Source of the DNA: Cardiobacterium sp963553325
GTDB lineage: Bacteria > Pseudomonadota > Gammaproteobacteria > Cardiobacteriales > Cardiobacteriaceae
DNA: 64,000 nucleotides
Direction: 5' to 3'
Assembly: GCA_963553325.1 (NCBI GenBank)
Contig: CAUVOF010000001.1
Coordinates: 15,228-79,227 of the forward strand
Made by a program: the position numbers and the translations under genes. The notes below the pieces were generated by a model that was given only the letters and a program-made list of their open reading frames with translations, had not been told where the DNA came from and ran no database searches. Positions 43,006 to 50,133 of the stretch are shown one piece after another. Every line of letters starts with the position of its first letter. The first letter of the stretch is position 1.

Positions 43006-43974
43006 ATGACTACCATGACTCCCGAACAAGAGCGGCAAGCCTTTGCCGACCTCTACCACAGCGAAGACAAAGAAATCCTCGCCCTCGTCCATAGCAGCTA
43101 CTCCTGCCTCATCAGCGGCGATAACTATTGGTACACCGTCTGCCACCTGGACGCCTGGATGGAAGATGGCGTGCTGCACCGCTGGGCAGCAGACGCCGAT
43201 GATCCGCAGCAGAAAATCCTCGGCAGCCTCTATTGGGCAGGCGAAGAAAACTGGTACTTGTCGCCGGCAGGCAAACCCACGCCGTGCCTCCTGCCGCACA
43301 CCATCTACCGCTTGCGCGTCCGCGCACATAAAAACTCGCCCGCCTACTTCATGCTGCTTGACGTCCTGCAAAGCGACGCAGAAGACGCCACCTTGCAAGC
43401 GCTAAACGACAGTATGCGGCCGAAGGTCGTCGCCCGATGGCAAGAGAATCCCTTTCCCGTCTTTACCTTGCACAAAAAGAAACAAAACGCGCACCTCCTC
43501 TTTGCTCGCGAGGAAAAAATTTACCTCAGCAACGTCCCGAACGAAGACAGCGAGCTTGCAAGCGATTTCAGCAGCGAAATAGACTGGCTTGGCAGCCGCA
43601 TTGAAGTTGCATTGAGCCGCGACGAAGCCGGCAAAGCGCCAGATGCCGCCGCCATTGCTACCCTGCACAAACTGTGCGATGCCGCAGAAGCATGGCAGGC
43701 GCGCCTCAAAGACTGGGCGTGCGCCGCACTACTGGAATCAGCGCAGGAATGGCGGGCGGAGTATTACGAAGAAACCGAGCCGCTCACGGCAGAGGCATTT
43801 TGCCAGCGCCTGCGCCCGTATTACCTTTGCTGCGAGCGCGACGGCAGCTTTTCCTTTTGGTTTGAAGATCGCGGCATCTTTTGGCGCATGACAGACGGCT
43901 TCTACCGGAAACATTCCGTCATGGTTTACGTCAGAGACGATGACGAATTGGACTTCGTGGATTTTTCCCGCTAA
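43006..43974 (+). CDS. Protein of unknown function with DUF2262-like C-terminus
   Basis: This 322-residue protein has a C-terminal half (about residues 185-322) that matches the pattern I recall for DUF2262: SEIDWLGSRIEVALSRDEAG, LKDWACAALLESAQEW and CCERDGSFSFWFEDRGIFW. The N-terminal half is rich in Trp and Tyr (SLYWAGEENWYLSPAG) and unassigned. Proteins of this kind are common near Sel1 and other accessory genes. No transmembrane segment is visible. Confidence 0.65.
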   Translation: MTTMTPEQERQAFADLYHSEDKEILALVHSSYSCLISGDNYWYTVCHLDAWMEDGVLHRWAADADDPQQKILGSLYWAGEENWYLSPAGKPTPCLLPHTIYRLRVRAHKNSPAYFMLLDVLQSDAEDATLQALNDSMRPKVVARWQENPFPVFTLHKKKQNAHLLFAREEKIYLSNVPNEDSELASDFSSEIDWLGSRIEVALSRDEAGKAPDAAAIATLHKLCDAAEAWQARLKDWACAALLESAQEWRAEYYEETEPLTAEAFCQRLRPYYLCCERDGSFSFWFEDRGIFWRMTDGFYRKHSVMVYVRDDDELDFVDFSR

Positions 43975-43982
43975 ACATCACC

Positions 43983-44000
43983 CGGTGCGCTTCGGCGCAC
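43983..44000. repeat. Short hairpin between the DUF2262 gene and era
   Basis: A 7-bp perfect stem (GGTGCGC / GCGCACC, loop TTCG) lies 9 bases after the stop. There is no T-run, so it is a weak terminator at best. Confidence 0.45.
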
Positions 44001-44032
44001 CGCCCCTATCACACCCCCAACCAGGAACCCCC

Positions 44033-44935
44033 ATGCCCACACGCGCCGGACACATCGCCGTCGTTGGCCGCCCCAACGTTGGCAAATCCACCCTCATCAA
44101 CCACCTCATCGGGCAAAAAATCGCCATCACCAGCAAAAAACCGCAGACCACGCGGCACGCCCTGCTCGGTATCCACACCACGGGCGACAACCAAATCATC
44201 TTCGTCGATACTCCCGGCATCCACCAAAGCCGGGAAAAAGCCATCAACCGCCACATGAACCGCACCGCCTGGCAGAGCATGGACTACGTCGAACTCATCC
44301 TGCAAGTCAGCGAGGCCGGCCGCTGGACGGACGAAGACGCGCGCATCGCCAAAGCACTCGCCGAGGGCGACAAACCCGTTATCCAAGTGCCGAACAAAAT
44401 CGACCGCCTGCGCGACAAAAGCGTGCTGCTCAAAGAACTCGAACACATCCAAAGCCTCGGCGACTGGCAGGCAATCATCCCCGTCTCGGCGCAGCAGCGG
44501 CAGAACCTCGACACCCTCGAACGCGCGCTGATACCCTTCCTGCCCGAACAGCCGTGGATATACCCGGAAGACCACATCACCACCGCCGGCATGCGCTTCA
44601 TGGCAGCAGAAATCATCCGCGAAAAAATCTTCCGCTATCTGCACCAGGAAATCCCCTACGCCCTCGGTGTCATCATCGACCAATACCAAGAAGACGAGCG
44701 CCTGGTGGAAATCGACGCCACCATCTTGGTCGAGCGCGACAGCCAAAAAGGCATCGTCATCGGCAAAGGCGGCCAGACCCTGCGCCTCATCGGCCAGCGC
44801 GCGCGCGAAGAATTGGAAATGCTGGTTGAGAAAAAAGTGATGCTGCGCAACCACGTCAAAGTCAAAGAAAACTGGCGCGACAACGACGCCATCATCCACA
44901 GCATGGGGCACGGCAGCGGCACCGAAGACGCCTGA
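44033..44935 (+). CDS. era: GTPase Era
   Basis: This 300-residue protein has G1 GRPNVGKST, G3 DTPG, G4 NKID and G5 SAQQ, with a C-terminal KH domain (ILVERDSQKGIVIGKGGQTL). Era binds 16S rRNA near its 3' end during 30S assembly. Its common partner rnc is far away at 6.8 kb. AGGAA precedes ATG 44033. A 31-bp dispersed repeat starts 2 bases after the stop, then a terminator. Confidence 0.95.
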   Translation: MPTRAGHIAVVGRPNVGKSTLINHLIGQKIAITSKKPQTTRHALLGIHTTGDNQIIFVDTPGIHQSREKAINRHMNRTAWQSMDYVELILQVSEAGRWTDEDARIAKALAEGDKPVIQVPNKIDRLRDKSVLLKELEHIQSLGDWQAIIPVSAQQRQNLDTLERALIPFLPEQPWIYPEDHITTAGMRFMAAEIIREKIFRYLHQEIPYALGVIIDQYQEDERLVEIDATILVERDSQKGIVIGKGGQTLRLIGQRAREELEMLVEKKVMLRNHVKVKENWRDNDAIIHSMGHGSGTEDA

Positions 44936-44937
44936 CT

Positions 44938-44968
44938 CACATACACGAACCCCGCTACCGCGTATGTA
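44938..44968 (+). repeat. 31-bp post-stop repeat, copy 2 (after era)
   Basis: This copy differs from those after glk and fbp at a few positions. The arm changes keep pairing (ACATACACG opposite CGCGTATGT, one mismatch), and the centre CGAACCCCGCTACC is unchanged. It begins 2 bases after the era stop. Confidence 0.85.
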
Positions 44969-44987
44969 AATCATGAAAACCCCTTCT

Positions 44988-45014
44988 CCGCCTCGCAGAG
45001 GCGGGGGATTTTTA
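44988..45014 (+). terminator. Terminator after era
   Basis: The stem CCGCCTC / GAGGCGG with loop GCA is followed by GGGATTTTTAA. Confidence 0.65.
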
Positions 45015-45042
45015 ATTATCAAGCACCCAACCAAGGATATAC

Positions 45043-46050
45043 ATGACCCCCGACAAACCGCATAAACTCGCCGTCCTCATCGACGCCGACAACGCCTCCG
45101 CCAGCGCCGTCAGCGGCCTCTTTGCCGAAATCGCCAAATACGGCATCGCCAGCGTCAAGCGCATCTATGGCGACTGGAGCCGTCCCGAACCGCAGGGCTG
45201 GAAAAAAGACGTGCTGCTTAAGCATGCGCTCATCCCGGTGCAACAATTCGCCTACACCAAAGGCAAGGACGCCACCGACATGAGCCTCATCATCGACGCC
45301 ATGGACTTACTCTACAGCGGCACTTTCGACGGCTTCTGCCTTGTCTCTAGCGACAGCGACTTCACCCCGCTTGCCGCCCGCATTCGCGCCAGCGGCCTGA
45401 CCGTGTACGGCTTCGGCAAACGCAACACCCCGGAAGCCTTCCGCCAATCCTGCGACCGCTTCATCTACCTCGAAAACCTGCAAGAAGAAGCTGCCGCCAA
45501 CGATAAACCAGCAGCAGAAACGCCCGCGTCTGCCGCAATCCCGCCCGCCGCAAGCGGCGAAAAGCCTGCTACATCGCAGCGCCAACCCATCATCGGTGCG
45601 CTACGCAGCCTGCTCCACAAAGCAGTAAAAGACAACACCGACGAAAGCACCGGCTGGGCGTTCGTCGGGCAAATCGGCACCTACCTCAGCCAGACCCAGC
45701 CGGATTTTGACACCCGCAGCTACGGCTACGGCAAACTCTCCTCCATGCTGAAAGCGCTGGGCGGCCTGCAATTCCGCCACGACGACGCCAGCCGGATGTA
45801 TTGCCGCAAAATCCCCTACAGCGAGCTGATTAAACTACTCAGCAATGACGCCCTGCCCAAATTCCAGAACAAAGAAGGCTGGGTCAAAATACCGGCGCTG
45901 GAAAAATACCTCGCGCCGCGCTGGTCGTATAAAGAATACGGTTTCGCCAGCTTTATGGCCTTGCTGGAAACCGTGCACAATCTGGAAATTCAGGGCGACA
46001 GCGTGCGCCTGTCACAAGCGCAAGCAGCCGCGGCACAAGAAAGCGCCTGA
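45043..46050 (+). CDS. NYN-domain protein with two LOTUS (OST-HTH) domains
   Basis: This 335-residue protein has an N-terminal NYN (PIN-like) nuclease domain with acidic residues in LIDADN (14, 16), GKDATDMSLIIDAMD and VSSDSDF (104, 106). A LOTUS domain lies at about residues 183-255 (GWAFVGQIGTYLSQ, YGYGKLSSMLKALGG), and a second at about 258-325 (GWVKIPALEKYLA, YGFASFMALLE). It is probably an RNA- or DNA-binding nuclease. The family is widespread in bacteria with little known of its targets. It is monocistronic. Confidence 0.86.
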   Translation: MTPDKPHKLAVLIDADNASASAVSGLFAEIAKYGIASVKRIYGDWSRPEPQGWKKDVLLKHALIPVQQFAYTKGKDATDMSLIIDAMDLLYSGTFDGFCLVSSDSDFTPLAARIRASGLTVYGFGKRNTPEAFRQSCDRFIYLENLQEEAAANDKPAAETPASAAIPPAASGEKPATSQRQPIIGALRSLLHKAVKDNTDESTGWAFVGQIGTYLSQTQPDFDTRSYGYGKLSSMLKALGGLQFRHDDASRMYCRKIPYSELIKLLSNDALPKFQNKEGWVKIPALEKYLAPRWSYKEYGFASFMALLETVHNLEIQGDSVRLSQAQAAAAQESA

Positions 46051-46088
46051 CTTTTATATGGTGCGCCGGGTCGTTGGTGCGAGCGGCA

Positions 46089-46115
46089 TAAAAAAAACCG
46101 CCACAGATGTGGCGG
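46089..46115 (-). terminator. Terminator after the nitroreductase gene
   Basis: On the minus strand, CCGCCACA-TC-TGTGGCGG is followed by eight Ts. Confidence 0.8.
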
Positions 46116-46157
46116 AACAAGAAACGATGAAATGGATTTTTCGTTAGTTATAAAGCA

Positions 46158-46757
46158 TCAAAGCCCGGCGACGCGCAGACGCGCATCCAGCGGCGCAATG
46201 GCTTTTTCGCCCGGTGCGGCAGCGATGCCACCGAAGACGAGCTGCGCGCGCAGGTGCCAGTTGGCAGGGATGTTCCAGCTTTTGGCGACGGCGTCGTCAA
46301 TCAGCGGGTTGTAGTGTTGCAGGTTGGCGCCGATGCCCGCTTCGGCAAAGAGCGTCCACAGCGCGAATTGCAGCATCGCGCCGCCTTGGTCGGCCGAGCC
46401 GGGGAAGGTGTCGGCGTAGGCGGGGAAGCGCTCCTGCAATCCTTTGATGACGTCGCGGTCTTCAAAGAAGAGAATCGTACCGGCAGCGGCGCGGAAGGCG
46501 GCGATTTTTTCTGCGGTCGGTGCGAATTGTTCCGCCGGGACGACGGCGCGCAAGGCGTCCGCCGTCATGTCCCACAGTTTTTCGTGCTCGGCGTCAAAGA
46601 GGACTTGCAACCGCGTGGATTGTGAGTTGAAGGCGGTCGGCGCGTGGGTGAGCGCATGCTCAATCAGGGCGACGATTTGCTGCGGCGGCAGCGGCAGCTC
46701 GCGGTTGAGCGCATAGACAGAGCGGCGTTTGGCGAGAAGTTGGCTGAGGTTGCTCAT
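46158..46757 (-). CDS. Nitroreductase family protein
   Basis: This 199-residue protein begins MSNLSQLLAKRRSVYALNRE with the RRS motif that binds FMN. HAPTAFNSQSTRLQVLF and WTLFAEAGIGANLQHYNPLI follow. It is closest to the oxygen-insensitive nitroreductase group (YdgI, FrmX type) and probably reduces nitro compounds or quinones with NAD(P)H. It lies 10 bases after doxX in a small operon divergent from a LysR regulator. Confidence 0.88.
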   Translation of the reverse strand: MSNLSQLLAKRRSVYALNRELPLPPQQIVALIEHALTHAPTAFNSQSTRLQVLFDAEHEKLWDMTADALRAVVPAEQFAPTAEKIAAFRAAAGTILFFEDRDVIKGLQERFPAYADTFPGSADQGGAMLQFALWTLFAEAGIGANLQHYNPLIDDAVAKSWNIPANWHLRAQLVFGGIAAAPGEKAIAPLDARLRVAGL

Positions 46758-46767
46758 GATGTTCTCC

Positions 46768-47160
46768 TTAGAAACGGCGCAAGGCGCGGTCAAGCGAGAG
46801 GTTGCCACCGCCAGCGGCGGCGAAGTAGAGGAAGATGAAGGAAAAGAGCACCGCAGACTCGCCGCCGTTTAATACCGGGAAGAGCGGTGTGTTGCCCGCA
46901 TGGAACATGAAATAGGCAACCGCCATTTGTCCGGAAAGAATAAAGGCGACCGGGCGGGTGAAGAGACCAAGCAGCAGCAGCGCGCCGCCGACCAGTTCCA
47001 ACGCGGCAGCCGCGCCAAAGATGCTCATCCAGTTCAGCGCATGCTGCGGCGCGCTGGGGAAGCCGAAGGCTTTGGTGGTGCCGTGCAGGATGAACATATA
47101 GGCAGCGGCGATGCGTACCAGCGAGAGAATGGTGGATTGGTAAGGGGCGAGGAATCGCAT
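46768..47160 (-). CDS. DoxX family membrane protein
   Basis: This 130-residue protein has four hydrophobic segments. LVRIAAAYMFILHGTTKAFG, AALELVGGALLLLGLFTRPV and GQMAVAYFMFHAGN are DoxX signatures. The role of such proteins is mostly unknown; some act in redox defence at the membrane. It is the first gene of the pair with the nitroreductase. Confidence 0.88.
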   Translation of the reverse strand: MRFLAPYQSTILSLVRIAAAYMFILHGTTKAFGFPSAPQHALNWMSIFGAAAALELVGGALLLLGLFTRPVAFILSGQMAVAYFMFHAGNTPLFPVLNGGESAVLFSFIFLYFAAAGGGNLSLDRALRRF

Positions 47161-47260
47161 AAAAAACTCCGGTTAAAGAAACAAGGCGGCGCAGTATAGG
47201 GAACGCACGCCGCCTCGCCTATACTCGCATCATTGACGCAACCTTTCTCATCAGGAAACG

Positions 47261-48154
47261 ATGGACACCCTCTTTAGCCTCAAAGTCTTTGCGCAAATCG
47301 TCGAAAACGGCAGCTTCACCCGCGCCGCCGAATGCCTCGGCATCTCGACCGCGATGGCGAGCAAACACCTGACCCATCTGGAAAAACAGCTCGGCATCCG
47401 CCTGATGCAGCGCAACAGCCGCCGCCTAAGCCTCACCGCCGAGGGCGAAACCTACTACCAGCAAAGCCGCGAGGCGCTGGCGCTGCTCGACAACGCCGCC
47501 GCGCAGGCGGGCAGCGGCCGCGAAAGCCCGCAGGGACAACTGCGCCTCACTGCGCCCATCTGGTGCGCCAACCCGACCTTTGCCGCCTGGATGCGCGAAT
47601 ACCGCGCGCAATACCCCGAAGTCAGCCTCGACATCATCCTCGACAACGAAATGCGCGACCTCATCGGCGAAGGCATCGACCTCGCGCTGCGCGTCAGCCG
47701 TGCGCCGTCGCCGAGTCTCGTCGTGCGCCCGCTCTTTGCCGTGCGCTTCGTGCTTGTTGCCGCGCCCGCCTACGTCCGTCGCCACGGCATGCCGCAAAGC
47801 CCCGCCGATGCGGCAAGCCACCCGGCGGTGCTGCCTTCCTACACCGACATCAGCCGCATGCACTGCAACTGCGGCGAGGAAAGCGCCAGCCTGCATCTCA
47901 CCAGCGTGCTACAAAGCAACAACACCCTGATGCTGCAACAACTGCTACTCGCCGGCAGCGGCATCGGCTACCTGCCGCAATGGCTGGCGGCAGACGACCT
48001 CGCCGCCGGCCGCCTGGTACAACTGCTGCCGCAATGGCAGTTCAACCGCATCACCCTCTACGCCGCCTACCCCGACCGCCGCCATTTGAGCGCGAAAATC
48101 CGCAGTTTCATTGATTTTTTGGTGGAAAAGGCGGCGGACGTCGCGACGAAATAA
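47261..48154 (+). CDS. LysR family transcriptional regulator
   Basis: This 297-residue protein has the N-terminal winged HTH (SFTRAAECLGISTAMASKHL, LEKQLGIRLMQRNSRRLSLT) and a LysR substrate-binding domain. It is divergent from doxX-nitroreductase with 100 bases between, the usual layout for a LysR regulator and its target. The inducer is unknown. AGGAAA precedes the start. Confidence 0.92.
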   Translation: MDTLFSLKVFAQIVENGSFTRAAECLGISTAMASKHLTHLEKQLGIRLMQRNSRRLSLTAEGETYYQQSREALALLDNAAAQAGSGRESPQGQLRLTAPIWCANPTFAAWMREYRAQYPEVSLDIILDNEMRDLIGEGIDLALRVSRAPSPSLVVRPLFAVRFVLVAAPAYVRRHGMPQSPADAASHPAVLPSYTDISRMHCNCGEESASLHLTSVLQSNNTLMLQQLLLAGSGIGYLPQWLAADDLAAGRLVQLLPQWQFNRITLYAAYPDRRHLSAKIRSFIDFLVEKAADVATK

Positions 48155-48165
48155 ACGAGAGCAGT

Positions 48166-48227
48166 AGGTCGGGCATTTATGCCCGAACTTTTGCGAATGG
48201 GATTTGTCGGGCATAAATGCCCGACCT
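48166..48227. repeat. Inverted repeat pair with 21-bp perfect arms
   Basis: The arms AGGTCGGGCATTTATGCCCGA and its exact complement are separated by 20 bases. Each arm is itself a palindrome (TCGGGCATTTATGCCCGA). It lies between lysR and recD, which are convergent, and has no T-run. Such pairs resemble REP or BIME units. Confidence 0.85.
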
Positions 48228-48282
48228 GCAAACTTCGCCCCACGGGGAAAGGGGATTTTCCTTCTGTGCCAATCCCGTGCTA

Positions 48283-50037
48283 TCACCCATCCGCCGGGTT
48301 GAGGTGCCAGGCAAGGCCGGTGTTGCGCCGGGTTGGGGTGCTGGCGGCGGCACGCAAGGCGGCTTCGCTGGCGTAAATATCGAGCGCGCCTTTGCTGCGG
48401 GTGATGCCGGTGTAGAGCAGCTCGCGGCTAAGCAGGCGTTCGGCGCGGTCGTCGAGGGCGAGGGCGACGCGCGGGTATTCCGAGCCTTGCGATTTGTGGA
48501 TGCTAAGCGCGTAGGCATCGGCGAGGTTTGCCGGGTTCAGGCGGTCAAGCGGCACCGGTTCGTGGCCGGGCAGGTGCAGTTGTAAGGCGTCGTCGTTGCC
48601 GAGGCAGATGCCGATGTCGCCGTTGTAGAGTTGCAGGCGGTAGTCGTTGGCAAGCACCATCAGCGGCAAGCCGCGGTAGTGGGGGCGGGCGGGGTTTTCG
48701 CCCTGTTCGCGCTGGTGGATTTGTCGCAGGGCGGCGTTGATGCGGCGCGTGCCGAGGGCGCCGTGGTGGCCGGCGCAGAGGATGCGGTATTGGTCGTAGA
48801 GGGCGAGTAGTTGTTGCGGTGTTGCGTCCGCTGTTTGCAGCGCGTCGAGGTAGTGCCGGTAGGGGGCGATGAGGGCGCGGTAGAGGTCGGCATCCGGGCT
48901 TGGGTACCAGTGGATGGGGGCGCCTGTTTCTGCATCGGCGGTTTGCAGGCGAGCCCCACCCCTACCCTCCCCCACAGGGGGAGGGAGTTGTTTTTGACGG
49001 AGCGCGGCAAGCAGACGTTCGCCGTGTTGCGCGCCTTCGCCGCTCAGGATGGCGGCGAGTTTGCCAATGCCGCTGTCGGCGCTGAAGCGCGTGCTTTCTT
49101 TGAGGGTAACGCGCTGTTGTTGTAGCGCCGGATGCTGGCTCAAGTCGTGCAGGATGGCGCCGGGTTCGACCGCGGCGAGCTGGTCGGCATCGCCCAAAAG
49201 GATAAGGCGGGTCGCCGGGGCGGTGGCAGCGAGCAGGGCGTGCGCCAGTTCGAGCGAGAGCATCGAGGCTTCGTCGATGATGATGATGTCGTACGGTAGC
49301 TGGCGGCTCTTGTGGTAACGCGCTTTGCCGTCCGCGCCGATGCCGAGCAGGCGGTGCAGGGTTTGCGCCGGCAGGCCGCTTACTCCTGCGGTGGCGAGGC
49401 TTTCTTCCATGCGTTTTGCCGCTTTGCCGGTGGGTGCGGCGAGGGCGATGCGGATGTCCGGCGCGGCGGCGCGTTCGGCGGCAATCAGGCGGGCGATGGT
49501 GTAGGTTTTGCCGGTGCCGGGGCCGCCGTTAATCAGCGCCAGGCGCTGGCTACGCGCGAGGCGCACCGCTTGTTGCTGCTCGGCGCGCAAGTTGTCGCCG
49601 GGGACGTTTGCCGCGGCAGCAGGCGCTAGGGCTGTTGGCAATTCGTTGTGAACGTCGTCGCTACGCGATTTTTCACACCCCCGCCCCGACCCACCCCCGC
49701 TTTGCAGGGGTGGGGGATTGAAATTGTCAATGCGCCCTAGCGCGTCGCCACCGTCCAGGCGGGCGCGGATATAGGCGGCAAGGCGCGCTTCTTGCTGGTA
49801 GTTGCGGCTAATCCACAGGCGGTCGCCCCGGCGGGTCAGCGGCGCGGCGCGGTCGTCGTCGGCAAGTAGCGGCGTCGCGGCGAGGGCAGCGGCGGCGCGT
49901 TGCTGTTCGTCATTGAGGCGGATAAGGGTGTCGCCGTTGTCGTGCGCCTGTTGCAGGGCAGCGAGCAGGGCGGCGAGGGCATCGCCGTGCGCGGGGAAAC
50001 CGCTTTGCCGGGCGAGGTAATGGGCGAGGTGCTGCAT
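48283..50037 (-). CDS. recD: RecD-like exodeoxyribonuclease V alpha subunit with in-frame repeat inserts
   Basis: This 584-residue SF1B helicase has Walker A NGGPGTGKTYTIARL (171-178), IIIIDEASML (Walker B), LLGDADQLAAVEPG (motif III), YALSIHKSQGSEYP and ELLYTGITRSKGAL (motif VI). The length is near that of E. coli RecD. No recB or recC is in the window. Residues about 107-121 (NPPPLQSGGGSGRG) and 350-364 (LPPPVGEGRGGARL) are coded by C/G-rich palindromic repeats read in frame. Both lie between conserved motifs, so the fold is probably kept. Confidence 0.88.
   Translation of the reverse strand: MQHLAHYLARQSGFPAHGDALAALLAALQQAHDNGDTLIRLNDEQQRAAAALAATPLLADDDRAAPLTRRGDRLWISRNYQQEARLAAYIRARLDGGDALGRIDNFNPPPLQSGGGSGRGCEKSRSDDVHNELPTALAPAAAANVPGDNLRAEQQQAVRLARSQRLALINGGPGTGKTYTIARLIAAERAAAPDIRIALAAPTGKAAKRMEESLATAGVSGLPAQTLHRLLGIGADGKARYHKSRQLPYDIIIIDEASMLSLELAHALLAATAPATRLILLGDADQLAAVEPGAILHDLSQHPALQQQRVTLKESTRFSADSGIGKLAAILSGEGAQHGERLLAALRQKQLPPPVGEGRGGARLQTADAETGAPIHWYPSPDADLYRALIAPYRHYLDALQTADATPQQLLALYDQYRILCAGHHGALGTRRINAALRQIHQREQGENPARPHYRGLPLMVLANDYRLQLYNGDIGICLGNDDALQLHLPGHEPVPLDRLNPANLADAYALSIHKSQGSEYPRVALALDDRAERLLSRELLYTGITRSKGALDIYASEAALRAAASTPTRRNTGLAWHLNPADG
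48952..48989 (-). repeat. C/G-rich palindromic element inside recD, copy A
   Basis: On the minus strand it reads CTCCCTCCCCC-TG-TGGGGGAGGG then TAGGGGTGGGG, nearly identical to the intergenic copy at 41257. In recD it codes for LPPPVGEGRGG without a frameshift. Confidence 0.85.
49677..49717 (-). repeat. C/G-rich palindromic element inside recD, copy B
   Basis: On the minus strand it reads CCCCCACCCC-TGCAAAG-CGGGGGTGGG followed by TCGGGGCGGGGG. It has the same plan as copy A with a different core and is read in frame as NPPPLQSGGGSGRG. Confidence 0.75.
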
Positions 50038-50133
50038 GGTGGGCGTGTCCTTAGATAATGTAGGCCGTTATTGTCCCGGCCACCCGCGCGGCGTGCAATA
50101 ATCGCGCCTCCTTTTTCTGCCGACGACGCCCCC

